From Amycolatopsis oliviviridis (GTDB lineage: Bacteria > Actinomycetota > Actinomycetes > Mycobacteriales > Pseudonocardiaceae), in the NCBI RefSeq assembly GCF_014654365.1, contig NZ_BNAY01000002.1:868001-932000 (forward strand): a stretch of 64,000 nt of DNA, given 5' to 3'. The position numbers and the translations under genes are program-made. Positions within the stretch are counted from its first letter, which is position 1. Every line of letters starts with the position of its first letter. Of this stretch, positions 49,053-57,782 are shown piece by piece. Below the pieces are notes generated by a model. It was not told the DNA's origin. It searched no databases and worked only from the letters and a program-made list of their open reading frames with translations.

Positions 49053-50150
49053 GGCGGCAGAGATCTTGGCGTCCCACTCGATGTGGTGCCGGTACAGCCA
49101 GTTCCGGTCCCTGTCGGACGTCGTCGCGGTCGACACCGAGGCGCTGCTCTCCACCAGCTTCTCCACCCGCGCCCGCCGCAGCCGTTCATAGGCAGCGAAA
49201 GCCGTTGGCGCGTCAGGAAGATCCCGCAGGCACTGGGCCAGCACGACACTGTCCTCCAGCGCCATCGACGCTCCCTGCCCGGCGGCGGGCGAGGCCGCGT
49301 GCGCCGCGTCTCCCACGAGGACCATCGAGTCGGTGAACCACACCGGCGTCGAGGGGACGTCGTAGGAGTGACCGCCGAAGACGTCGTCCCCCGTCGACTC
49401 GATGATTTCCGCGGCGGGCAACGGCTCCCCGTCGAAAGTGACGAAAGCCGCCGTTCGCCATTCCGCCGGGGTCAGACCGGATCGCACCCCTTCGGCTGCG
49501 GGTAGCCGCGCGAACCAGTACGTCGAACCATCGGGGGCGCTCGTGTAGCCGAAGAAGGCGTGCAGGCTCTGGATCATCCGATAGAGCGACGGCGCCTGCG
49601 GGACGCTCGTGTCGGTCGTGTAGCCGTAGACGACGTCGAGGCCCGTCGAACGCGGAGGCGGGCACGACGGGTCGATGATGGTCCGGACGACCGACCGCAG
49701 GCCGTCGGCGCCGATCAGGATGTCGCCCTCGGCCGTGGTGCCGTCCTCGAAGCGAGCGACACCCGGCGAGGCGGAGACCAGCCGCTTCCCGCGCTCGAAG
49801 GCGATCCCGCGCGAGATCGCTTCCTCCTGCAGCGCGCGATAGAGCACCGCCCGCGTCAAGGTGCGCGGCCCGGCGAGACCGTCCACGACGAACGACCGCT
49901 GGTCGACCGTCTTCCCGTCCGGCGTGACGAGCTCCAGCCCGTCGGCGGCGAAGGAGTTCTCGACCACCGGTCCGTCGGCGCCGATCGCGCGCAGGGCGTC
50001 CATGCCGTTGTGCATGATCGTCAGGAAGGCGCCCGCGTCCTCACCGCCGGACGGGTACGCCTCGTGGACGCTCGCTTCGATCCCGGCCCGCCGCAACGCC
50101 ATCGCCGTCACCGTCCCGGCGATACCGCCGCCGATGATCACTGCCTTCAC
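49044..50150 (-). CDS. FAD-dependent monooxygenase (PHBH fold)
   Basis: A 368-residue class A flavin monooxygenase starting at GTG. The dinucleotide fold is IIGGGIAGTVTAMALRRAG at residues 5-23, the DG motif is GADGLRSVVR near 150, and GDAAHAASPAAGQGASMALED near 290 binds the flavin ribityl chain. It hydroxylates an aromatic or polyketide-like substrate using NAD(P)H and O2; the substrate cannot be read from sequence. The last codons and stop lie in a family 2 palindrome unit. Confidence 0.92.
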   Translation of the reverse strand: MKAVIIGGGIAGTVTAMALRRAGIEASVHEAYPSGGEDAGAFLTIMHNGMDALRAIGADGPVVENSFAADGLELVTPDGKTVDQRSFVVDGLAGPRTLTRAVLYRALQEEAISRGIAFERGKRLVSASPGVARFEDGTTAEGDILIGADGLRSVVRTIIDPSCPPPRSTGLDVVYGYTTDTSVPQAPSLYRMIQSLHAFFGYTSAPDGSTYWFARLPAAEGVRSGLTPAEWRTAAFVTFDGEPLPAAEIIESTGDDVFGGHSYDVPSTPVWFTDSMVLVGDAAHAASPAAGQGASMALEDSVVLAQCLRDLPDAPTAFAAYERLRRARVEKLVESSASVSTATTSDRDRNWLYRHHIEWDAKISAARI

Positions 50151-50217
50151 CGCGAACCCCCTGTCGTGTCACCGGCTCCTGACGGTACCCGGGAGACGGC
50201 GACACGACAGAGGGGAA

Positions 50218-51156
50218 TCACGCGCCGCCGCTGGCGACGATGTCGCCGTTGACGCCCTTGGGGAAGAACCCGCCTTCCTTCACCGGGCCCGGGTTCAGGT
50301 AGACGACGTTGAGCACCCGGTCCGCGCCGCGGCCGAAGCAGACACCGTTGTTGTCGGTCGGCACGATGTTGGCCTGGTTCCCGAGCAGGATGCCCTGATC
50401 GTCGTCGCCGGGCCCGTCGAGCGCGTCGCGGGCGTTGGAGATCTTGGCCGCCGCGTCGCCGAGGTCCCGGTCGAACAGCGACGTCCGGATGGTGGCGGCG
50501 TGGTAGGCCTCGGCGGCCAGGATGCCGGCGGCCGCGTCCAGGAACGTCTTGTTGGTGATCAGCGGGGCAGCGCCCTTGTACGCCGTCACGCCGACGTCCT
50601 CGAACAGGAACGCCGCGAGCAGGAAGTTCTTCTCGTTGGCGAAGGGATCGAACTGCTGGTACCCGCTGATCAGCCCGGCCGCCTTCGCGGCGGCGGTGAA
50701 GCTGTCCTTGAGGTCGATCTGGGGCCGGGACACCGCGGCCTCGCCGAGCGCGCCGCGCAGGAACTTGACGTGCGCGACCTCGTCGCCCGCGATCTCCTTC
50801 GCGAACTGGTGCAGTGCCTTGTCGTGGAACATCACTTTCTTGCCGCCCGCCACCCCGCCCTGGGTGCCGACGCCGCCGGTGAGATCGTCCGGCAGCCCGT
50901 GGCCGTAGACGGCGAAGGAGTAGAACTCGGCTTCGAGGTACTCCAGGTTGAGCGCGAAATTGAGCACGGCCGCGTCGCTGGGGGCGGCAGCGGCCTCACC
51001 CGTCGCCGAAGCGGACGAAGTGGCCTGCACCCCGAGGTACGTCGCGCCGACGACGCCGAGGCCCGCCGCGCCGGCGGCCTTCAGGAACCGCCGTCGATCC
51101 GTGCGGTTCTCGGCGCTGCGCGTTATCAGGGTGCGAACGAAGGGCTTTCCGAACAC
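50218..51156 (-). CDS. Tat-exported ferritin-like domain protein
   Basis: A 312-residue protein from GTG at 51156. TDRRRFLKAAGAAGLGVVG is a twin-arginine signal. A ferritin-like four-helix domain follows, with LNLEYLEAEFYSFA, KEIAGDEVAHVKFLRGALG and ILAAEAYHAATIR carrying Glu/His metal-ligand candidates. It resembles the Pcc13-62-like desiccation-related group and may store or oxidise iron outside the membrane; activity unproven. The C-terminus lacks a membrane anchor. Confidence 0.9.
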   Translation of the reverse strand: MFGKPFVRTLITRSAENRTDRRRFLKAAGAAGLGVVGATYLGVQATSSASATGEAAAAPSDAAVLNFALNLEYLEAEFYSFAVYGHGLPDDLTGGVGTQGGVAGGKKVMFHDKALHQFAKEIAGDEVAHVKFLRGALGEAAVSRPQIDLKDSFTAAAKAAGLISGYQQFDPFANEKNFLLAAFLFEDVGVTAYKGAAPLITNKTFLDAAAGILAAEAYHAATIRTSLFDRDLGDAAAKISNARDALDGPGDDDQGILLGNQANIVPTDNNGVCFGRGADRVLNVVYLNPGPVKEGGFFPKGVNGDIVASGGA

Positions 51157-51243
51157 GAGTGGTTCCTCTCGTCTTTGCGGTGCACACCCACCCACTCGGA
51201 CGTTCGGAACCACCCGTGACCCGGATTGGAGAAGATCTCGAAC

Positions 51244-52488
51244 TTATTTCTTCGTCGCCGCCGCAAGGCGGACGCAGACGACCAGACCGCGGATGGCCTC
51301 TTCGACCTCGGCCAGCTCGGGGTACGTCGGGGCGATACGGATGACGGCGTCCTCGGGGTCGTCGCCGTAGGGGTGCGTCGCACCGGCGGGGGTCAGGGCG
51401 ATGCCCGCCTCCTTGGCCAGCCGCACGACCTCCTTGGCGGTCCCCGACGGCACGGTCAGCGAGATGAAGTACCCGCCGGTCGGCTTGGTCCAGGAGGCGA
51501 GGCCCGATTCGCCCAGTTCCTTGGTCAGGATCTCGTCGACGGCCGCGAACTTGGGCCCGATGAGCTCGGCGTGCTTGCGCATGTGCTCGCGGACGCCGTC
51601 CTCGTCACGCAGGAACTGCGCGTGGCGGAGCTGGTTGACCTTGTCCGGGCCGATGGTCCGCTTCCCGATGAGGCCGGTCCACCAGGCCAGGTTGGCCTCG
51701 GACGCGCCGAAGAAGCCGACACCGCCACCGGCGTAGGTCACCTTCGAGGTGGAGCCGAAGACGAACACGCGGTCGGCGTTGCCCGCCTCGCCCGCCAGCG
51801 CGAACAGGTCGGCCAGCGGCGCCTCGGCGTCGGTGAGGTGGTGCACGGCGTAGGCGTTGTCCCAGAAGATCCGGAAGTCCGGGGCGGCCGTGGTCATCGT
51901 GGCCAGGCGGCGCACGGTGTCGTCGCTGTAGGTGACGCCGGTCGGGTTGCTGTACTTCGGCACGCACCAGATGCCCTTGACCGCGGCGTCCTCGGCGACG
52001 AGACGCTCGACGACGTCCATGTCCGGGCCGGTCTCGGTGAGGGGGACCTGGATCAGCTCGATGCCGAAGCGCTCGGCCAGCGCGAAGTGGCGGTCGTAGC
52101 CCGGCACCGGGCACAGGAACTTGACGCTCGCCTCGTCGGCCCAGCGGCGCTCGGCGCCCGGGAGCTTGCTGAGGAAGGCCTGCACGATCGAGTCGTGCAT
52201 GAGCTCCAGGCTGGAGTTGCCCGCGGCCAGCAGCTGCTCGGCCGGGACCTGCAGCGGTCCGGCGAAGATGCGGCGGAGCTCGGGCAGGCCCTTGAGGCCG
52301 CCGTAGTTGCGGACGTCCGTGCCGTCCTCGGCCTTGCGCACGTCCCCGGGGAGGGCCAGCAGCCCGTCGGCGAGGTCCAGCTGGCGGGGGGACGGCTTGC
52401 CGCGGGTGATGTCCAGGGAGAGGCCACGGTCGACGAGGGCCGCGTAGTCGCGGCGGGCGCTCTCGACATCGACAGGTGCAGTGGTCAT
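51244..52488 (-). CDS. Class I aminotransferase, Ic aspartate aminotransferase type
   Basis: A 414-residue PLP enzyme. ATG at 52488 is chosen: the sequence from there, DITRGKPSPRQLDLADGLL, matches the Ic subgroup of aspartate aminotransferases. FGSTSKVTYAGGG carries the PLP Lys249, and CVPKYSNPTGVTY, FWDNAYAVHHL and RIAPTYPE (with the carboxylate Arg) are present. It transfers the amino group of aspartate to 2-oxoglutarate. A candidate -10 TAGCGT lies 5 bp before the ATG and there is no ribosome binding site, so the mRNA may be leaderless. An extended frame to 52584 is rejected. Confidence 0.92.
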   Translation of the reverse strand: MTTAPVDVESARRDYAALVDRGLSLDITRGKPSPRQLDLADGLLALPGDVRKAEDGTDVRNYGGLKGLPELRRIFAGPLQVPAEQLLAAGNSSLELMHDSIVQAFLSKLPGAERRWADEASVKFLCPVPGYDRHFALAERFGIELIQVPLTETGPDMDVVERLVAEDAAVKGIWCVPKYSNPTGVTYSDDTVRRLATMTTAAPDFRIFWDNAYAVHHLTDAEAPLADLFALAGEAGNADRVFVFGSTSKVTYAGGGVGFFGASEANLAWWTGLIGKRTIGPDKVNQLRHAQFLRDEDGVREHMRKHAELIGPKFAAVDEILTKELGESGLASWTKPTGGYFISLTVPSGTAKEVVRLAKEAGIALTPAGATHPYGDDPEDAVIRIAPTYPELAEVEEAIRGLVVCVRLAAATKK

Positions 52489-52493
52489 GCCTA

Positions 52494-52499
52494 ACGCTA
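52494..52499 (-). promoter_or_regulatory. Candidate -10 element for a leaderless aminotransferase mRNA
   Basis: On the minus strand TAGCGT (TANNNT) ends 5 bp before the ATG at 52488, and no Shine-Dalgarno lies between. That spacing fits transcription starting at the start codon. Confidence 0.45.
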
Positions 52500-52665
52500 A
52501 ACCCGGCGGCGGATCGGCGTGAGACGAGGGTGGCCCTGGCACCTCGCGCACAAGGTCGGGTAACGGTTCCGGCGCGTTTTCCACTATTCGTAACGAGGCC
52601 TAATCCCCTAGTGACGCCACCGCGCTTTCCCGCATTCTCGGTATCACAAGGAAAAGGGGAGAGAA

Positions 52666-53169
52666 ATGGAAACGAAGAAGTGGGCGGCGGTGACACTCAT
52701 GGTCGCGGGCGCGGTGGCCGCGTGCGCGGTACCCAATCAGGGAACGGCCGTACCGGCCGTCGCGGTGGCCGCTCCGCCGAACACGATCGTGATCCAGCCA
52801 CCGGCGGCCGCGGCGCCACCGCAGACGGTTTATGTCGCACCGCCCGCGACGCAGACCGTCTATCCCGCACCGGCGGTTCCGGTGGCGCAAACGGTGATCG
52901 CCTTCTACGACGCGATCAACCGGCGTGATTTCCTGACCGCGTGGAATCTCGGGGGTCAGCGACTGGCGAAAGGGGGCACTTACGCGTCCTGGAGCAACGG
53001 ATACGCGACGACTTCGTGGACGGCGCTCACCGTGCGGAGTACGAGCGGGAACACCGTGTACGTCGATCTCTCGGCACGGCAGACCGATGGTTCGATGCGC
53101 GTTTTTTCCGGTTCCTACACCGTTTCCGGCGGCACGATCACCGCGGCGAACATGAAACGCGTCTCCTGA
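52666..53169 (+). CDS. Small lipoprotein with Pro/Ala-rich spacer
   Basis: A 167-residue protein with GGGGAGAG just before the ATG. The signal peptide ends in lipobox VAAC (Cys20). Residues 21-75 are Pro/Ala/Val-rich with repeated PPxTVY units. The C-terminal part (AQTVIAFYDAINRRDFLTAWNL, then a beta-rich end) resembles an NTF2-like domain. It is alone on the plus strand and its stop abuts the stop of the mce-associated gene. Function unknown. Confidence 0.85.
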   Translation: METKKWAAVTLMVAGAVAACAVPNQGTAVPAVAVAAPPNTIVIQPPAAAAPPQTVYVAPPATQTVYPAPAVPVAQTVIAFYDAINRRDFLTAWNLGGQRLAKGGTYASWSNGYATTSWTALTVRSTSGNTVYVDLSARQTDGSMRVFSGSYTVSGGTITAANMKRVS

Positions 53170-53664
53170 TCAGAGCGCGGTCAGCTGCGAGATCTTCCAC
53201 CGGCCGTCGACGCGCTGCGCGGTGACCGAGAGCTGGGACACCGTCGACTGCGGGACGCCTCCCCCGGCCGCGATCGTCTGCTGGTCGAGGAACAACAGCA
53301 CTTCGGCCTGGTCGCCGCGCAAGGACCGGACACCGAGCGAGCGGACCGTCGTCGTCCGCACCAGTTTCTGCTCCTCGGCCCGCTTCCGCGCCGAGGCGAA
53401 CTGGTCCCGGTACTGCCCGGTCGCCTCGCCGATCAGCACGTCGGCCGCGGCGCGCTCGGTCCGCGCGAGATTGCTGTAGTCGTAGGAGAAGACGGCCTTC
53501 ACCCCGGCGCCGACCTGGTCGGCGACCTCGGCCGTGGCGGCCTGGTCCACCAGGGCCGCGTTGCCGTCCGAACCCAGCGAGGCCGCCTGGAGGCCGAACC
53601 ACACCGCGCAGCCGGTGGCCAGCGCGATGATCGCGATCAGGAGCCGCGGGGTACGCCCGGTCAC
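53170..53664 (-). CDS. Mce-associated membrane protein 2
   Basis: A 164-residue protein; its GTG overlaps the TGA of the preceding gene (GTGA). One N-terminal helix (about 8-25) is followed by a periplasmic domain of the Mas type, with VFSYDYSNLARTERAAADVLIGEATGQYRDQF and a beta-sandwich-like end GRWKISQLTAL. Mas proteins, encoded at the end of mce operons, are thought to support assembly or stability of the Mce complex. The gene is the last of the operon. Confidence 0.9.
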   Translation of the reverse strand: MTGRTPRLLIAIIALATGCAVWFGLQAASLGSDGNAALVDQAATAEVADQVGAGVKAVFSYDYSNLARTERAAADVLIGEATGQYRDQFASARKRAEEQKLVRTTTVRSLGVRSLRGDQAEVLLFLDQQTIAAGGGVPQSTVSQLSVTAQRVDGRWKISQLTAL

Positions 53665-54149
53665 GAGCCCGCCGCCTGGACCGCGCTGACCTTCCAGCCG
53701 TCCTCGACGCGCTGGTAGTCGACGGTCAGCCTGCTCACCTTGGGCGCGGCCGAACCGCCGCCGGTGCTGACCCGCACGTCCAGCACGGCCATCAGCCTCG
53801 CCGTGCCTGCCTTCGCGTCGAGTTCGGTGACCGCGGCCTGCTTGAGCTTGGCCGTGGCGACGGTCTTGCTCGTGTTCGCGCGGTCGATCTGGATCTGCCG
53901 GTCCCCGGTGAGGTCCTTGCCGAGCCGTCCCGTGGTGACGCCGAGCCAGCGGTCGACGTCCTTGGCCCCGCTGCGGTAGTCGATCGTGTTGAGCACTTCG
54001 AGCTGGCCGGACGCCGCGGTGAGGACCGCCTCCCGTTCGCGGCCCCTGGCCAGGCCGTCGTCCCGGGCGGAGCTCCACCACGACCAGCCGAACCAGGCGG
54101 CCGCGAGGACCGCCAGCGCGGCGACGACGGTCAGGGCACGGGTGAGCAC
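53661..54149 (-). CDS. Mce-associated membrane protein 1
   Basis: A 162-residue protein with one N-terminal helix (about 4-25) and the same layout as the following gene: VLNTIDYRSGAKDVDRWLGVTTGRLG, DRANTSKTVATAKLKQ and the C-terminal QRVEDGWKVSAVQ. The GTG shares a base with the TAG of mceF. The pair probably arose by duplication. Function as a Mce accessory is inferred from the family. Confidence 0.9.
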   Translation of the reverse strand: MLTRALTVVAALAVLAAAWFGWSWWSSARDDGLARGREREAVLTAASGQLEVLNTIDYRSGAKDVDRWLGVTTGRLGKDLTGDRQIQIDRANTSKTVATAKLKQAAVTELDAKAGTARLMAVLDVRVSTGGGSAAPKVSRLTVDYQRVEDGWKVSAVQAAGS

Positions 54150-55384
54150 TACTTGCCGCCCAGCAACGCGCCCAGTCCGCCCGGCGCGGATCCGGTGAGC
54201 AGGTTCAGCACCCCCGGCAGCTGGGCGGATTCCGCCGCCTGAGGGGTCTGCTTCGGCTTCTCCGGGACCGCGGGCGGCTTCCCGGCGTACGGGGCGTTCT
54301 GCGAGCCTCGCACGCCTGTGGGGCTTCCCGGCGGCTCGGCGCAGTACGCCTGGGTGTTCACCGGTGCCTCGGTGGTGTCGTTGGCGGGACGTTGTTTCGT
54401 GCCCTCGTAGCCCTTCGTGCACGAGACCGGGTCGAAGAAGTTGAACACGACGCCGAGGTGACCGGTGCCGTCCGGCGACGTCGACCGCGAGAACGCCGAG
54501 ATGATCGGGTACGCGACGAGGAGTTCCTCGATCGCGTCGGTGCGGGCGGAGGTGATCTGCGCGGTGGTGAGCGTGTTCGCGAACAGCACGCCGAGGTCCG
54601 TTCCCGAGACCGCGAGCACGTCGCTGATCTGGCGGCTCAGCTTGGGCGCCTCGTCGATCACGCGCCGCAGATCCGGGTCGGACGACTTCAGCTGCGCCGC
54701 GATCGTCTTGAGCCCGCTGGAGAACTGCGTGATGCTGTCCGCCTGCCGCCGCTGGGTGTCCAGCACCGTCCGCGAGTTCGCCAGCAGGCCCTGGGTGTCG
54801 GGCAGGTACTGGGTCGCGGTCGCGGTGAGCGAACCGGTGCTGTCCAGCAGCTGCCGCAGGTCGGGGCCGGCGTTGGCGAACGCCTCGTAGGTCTCGTCGA
54901 CGACGGTCTTCAGCGATTCCGGCTTCACGCTCGACACCAGTTTGTCCAAATTGGACAGCACGGTGTCCGGCGCGAGCGGGATCGACGTCTTGTCCCGCTT
55001 GATGACCGAACCCTCGGCCAGGTACGGCCCGTTTTCGTGCATGGGCAGCAGATCGACGTACTGCTCCCCCACCGCCGACCGGTTCGCGACCGCGGCCTTC
55101 GTGTCCGCCGGGATCTTCGGCGCGCCCGAATCGATGTCGAGACCGAGGTCGATGCCGTGCTCGGTGAGCGTCATCGACGCCACCTTGCCGACCGCGACGC
55201 CGCGGTAGGAGACCTCGGCGTTGACGAAGATCCCGCCGGAGTCCACGAGCTGCGCGGTGACGAGGTAGCCGCGGGTGCCGAAGAGCCGGTCCAGCCCGGC
55301 GTACTTGCCGCCCGCGTAGACGACCGAAACGACCGCGATGACGATGAACACCGCGAACTGGATCTTGGTCTTGCGCGTGATCAC
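54149..55384 (-). CDS. mceF: Mce family protein, sixth gene (MceF)
   Basis: A 411-residue Mce protein. The N-terminal membrane helix is about 9-26, the MlaD-type domain about 36-115 (VSYRGVAVGKVASMTLTEHG, NRSAVGEQYVDLLP), and a long helical part to residue 300 is expected to line a lipid-conducting needle. Residues 330-411 are Pro-rich. The GTG overlaps the mceE stop by 4 bp. It is the sixth subunit of the substrate-binding complex of the importer. Confidence 0.92.
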   Translation of the reverse strand: MITRKTKIQFAVFIVIAVVSVVYAGGKYAGLDRLFGTRGYLVTAQLVDSGGIFVNAEVSYRGVAVGKVASMTLTEHGIDLGLDIDSGAPKIPADTKAAVANRSAVGEQYVDLLPMHENGPYLAEGSVIKRDKTSIPLAPDTVLSNLDKLVSSVKPESLKTVVDETYEAFANAGPDLRQLLDSTGSLTATATQYLPDTQGLLANSRTVLDTQRRQADSITQFSSGLKTIAAQLKSSDPDLRRVIDEAPKLSRQISDVLAVSGTDLGVLFANTLTTAQITSARTDAIEELLVAYPIISAFSRSTSPDGTGHLGVVFNFFDPVSCTKGYEGTKQRPANDTTEAPVNTQAYCAEPPGSPTGVRGSQNAPYAGKPPAVPEKPKQTPQAAESAQLPGVLNLLTGSAPGGLGALLGGK

Positions 55385-56595
55385 CGGCCACCTCCCAGGA
55401 TCGGCCCGAGGATCCCGCCGAGCACGCCGCCCAGGACGTCCCCTTGGGGCGACTGGGGTGCCTGCGGCGCCTGCGGGAGATCGCCGCTGGGCAGCGGCAG
55501 CACCGGCGGCGCGGCGCCGCCAGAGAACGGGATCGCGCCGGGCGCGCCGGTGCCCTGATTCCCCGGCAGCTGGATGATCGGCTGCGACGAGTTGTTCATG
55601 TTCTCCAGGAAGGTGTCCAGGTTCAGGTCGATCTTGGCTTCCACGTTCGCGTAGTCGCCCTTGATCACGTTGCCCGCGTAGTCCGGGAACGGGTACGTGA
55701 GCAGGATCCGCAGCGCGGTCGGCAGATCCTGGCCCGCCTCGGTCAGCTTCTTGAGCGTCGGCTGCAACGCGCGGAGGTTCGCCACCAGCGAGTCCTTGCT
55801 GGCGTTGATCGTCTCGGTCGCGACCCCGGACAGGGTGTTCAGCGACTGGAGCATGCCGACGAGCTGATCGCGTTGCTCGGTCACGATCTTGAGCCCCGGC
55901 GAGAGGTTGTCGAGCGCGTTCGTGATGTTCTGCGTCTGGCCGACCAGGGTCTTGGACAGCCTGTCGATGCCGTCGATGGCGCGCAGGATCTCGCCCTTGT
56001 GCCCGTCGAGTTCGGTGGCCAGCTTGTCCACTTGCGACAGCAGCCCGCGGACCTCCGCCTCGTTGCCGGTGAGCGCTTCGTTCAGTTCGTGGCTGATCTT
56101 CTGGATCTGCTCGACCCCGCCGCCGTTGAGCAGCAGGGAAAGCGCGCCGAGGACCTCTTCGACCTCGGGGTTGCGGTTGGTGCGGTCCAGCGGGATCTTC
56201 GCACCCTCGGCGAGCGTTCCTTGCGGCTTTTCGGGGGCGTGCAGGTCGACGAACTTCTCCCCCAGCAGGCTCGACTGCCGCAGTTCGGCCCGCGCGTTCG
56301 CGGGCAGCGCGATGTCGCCGTTGACGACCATGCTCACCCACGCCGAGCGGGTGTCCGGCGCGAGGTCGATCTTCTCGACCCGGCCCACCGGGACGTCGTT
56401 GACCTTCACACTCGCCTGCGGCACGAGGTCGAGGACGTCGGAGAACTGCGCGGAGAGCCGGTACGGATGGTCGCCGAGATCCGCGCCGCCCGGCAAGGGA
56501 GTGTTGTACAGCCCGGAGAAACCGCCGTCGCCGCAGCCGGCGAGCACCAGGACGCCCGCCATCACCCCCGCGATCTTCTGCCGTTGCCGCCTCAT
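55381..56595 (-). CDS. mceE: Mce lipoprotein, fifth gene (MceE/LprK-like)
   Basis: A 404-residue Mce protein with signal peptide and lipobox LAGC (Cys21), the usual distinction of the fifth mce gene. The MlaD domain contains ASVKVNDVPVGRVEKIDL and RQSSLLGEKFVDLHAP. A helical region and a Pro/Gly-rich end follow. ATG overlaps the mceD TGA. It anchors to the outer face of the plasma membrane or to the outer lipid layer. Confidence 0.93.
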   Translation of the reverse strand: MRRQRQKIAGVMAGVLVLAGCGDGGFSGLYNTPLPGGADLGDHPYRLSAQFSDVLDLVPQASVKVNDVPVGRVEKIDLAPDTRSAWVSMVVNGDIALPANARAELRQSSLLGEKFVDLHAPEKPQGTLAEGAKIPLDRTNRNPEVEEVLGALSLLLNGGGVEQIQKISHELNEALTGNEAEVRGLLSQVDKLATELDGHKGEILRAIDGIDRLSKTLVGQTQNITNALDNLSPGLKIVTEQRDQLVGMLQSLNTLSGVATETINASKDSLVANLRALQPTLKKLTEAGQDLPTALRILLTYPFPDYAGNVIKGDYANVEAKIDLNLDTFLENMNNSSQPIIQLPGNQGTGAPGAIPFSGGAAPPVLPLPSGDLPQAPQAPQSPQGDVLGGVLGGILGPILGGGR

Positions 56596-57782
56596 TTCGG
56601 GAGCCCCTTGGCCATGACGTCGATCAGCGGGAGCGGCAGCGGCGGCAGCTCACCGCTCTGCAGCGACGCCAGCACCTGCGGGATCGACGGGAGTTTCAGC
56701 GTGCCGTCGAGGACGGGCGCGAGCTGCTTGCAGATGCTGCCCAGCGCGTCCGGGATCGGTTTCGGCGTGCTCGCGCTGATCAGGCGGCACACGGTCAGGA
56801 TCGGCGGATGTGTGAGCTCGTTCAGGTTGTCCCGCACCGCGATCGTGCCGGACGCCGCGTCGTAGGAGTTGATGAAGTTGGTCGCCCCGGTCGGCGCGAT
56901 GTCGATCACCTCGGCGAGCGAGGCCCGCTGATCCACCAGCACCTTCGTCAGCCCGGCCAGTTTGTCCACATTGGACGAGAGTAGCTCCTTGTTCTCCGCC
57001 ACGAACTTCTCGACGTCGCCCATCGCCGTCCCCAGTGAGCTCAGCGCGGCACCCACGTCGGCGGAGTCCGCGGCGAGGAATCCGCTCACGTCCGCGGCCC
57101 GGCGGTAGAACTCGTTGAGCTGCTTGTCGCTTTCGGCCAGCGCGCCGGTGAAGGAGTTCAGGTTCTGCACCGTGGTGAACAGGTCGCCTTTGGAGCTGTC
57201 CAGGGTCTTGGCCAGCTCGGACAACCGGGTCACCGTGGTGTTGAGGTTCTTCCCGTTGCCGTCGAGGTTCGCCGCCGCCGTGTCGAGCACGTCGGACAGT
57301 GCGCCGTTCTTGTTGGCACCGTTGGGGCCCAGGCTCGTCGAGAGCTTGTCGAGGCTCGTGTACAGGTCGTCGAGTTCGGCCGGTGTCGCCGTCTTCTCCT
57401 TGGCGATCACCGTGTCCGTGGCCATTTCGGGACCGCTGTCGTAGGCCGGGGTCAGCTGGACGTACCGGTCGCTCACCAGGCTCGGCGCGACGACGACGGC
57501 GCCCGCGTCGGCCGGGATCGGGGTGCCGTCGTCGATCCGCATGTCGACCCGGACCGCCTCGCCCTGTGGTGTGACCCCGGTGATCTCGCCGACCTTCACC
57601 CCGAGCACCCGGACCGACGAACCCGCGTAGAGCCCGACGGTCTTGCCGAAGTAGGCGCTGATCCGCGTCCCGCCGGGTTCCTTGAACACCAGCCACAGAC
57701 CGGCGGTCACGATCAGCACGAGGACACAGGCGAACGCGACCCAGGTGTAGAGCGTGCGCCCGGTGCGGGTGTGGATGGTCAT
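56592..57782 (-). CDS. mceD: Mce family protein, fourth gene (MceD)
   Basis: A 396-residue Mce protein: helix at about 12-31, MlaD domain with SVRVLGVKVGEITGVTP and APSLVSDRYVQLTP, helical region, and a C-terminal Pro/Leu-rich end. ATG overlaps the mceC stop. It is a subunit of the lipid importer; individual Mce roles cannot be separated from sequence. Confidence 0.92.
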   Translation of the reverse strand: MTIHTRTGRTLYTWVAFACVLVLIVTAGLWLVFKEPGGTRISAYFGKTVGLYAGSSVRVLGVKVGEITGVTPQGEAVRVDMRIDDGTPIPADAGAVVVAPSLVSDRYVQLTPAYDSGPEMATDTVIAKEKTATPAELDDLYTSLDKLSTSLGPNGANKNGALSDVLDTAAANLDGNGKNLNTTVTRLSELAKTLDSSKGDLFTTVQNLNSFTGALAESDKQLNEFYRRAADVSGFLAADSADVGAALSSLGTAMGDVEKFVAENKELLSSNVDKLAGLTKVLVDQRASLAEVIDIAPTGATNFINSYDAASGTIAVRDNLNELTHPPILTVCRLISASTPKPIPDALGSICKQLAPVLDGTLKLPSIPQVLASLQSGELPPLPLPLIDVMAKGLPK

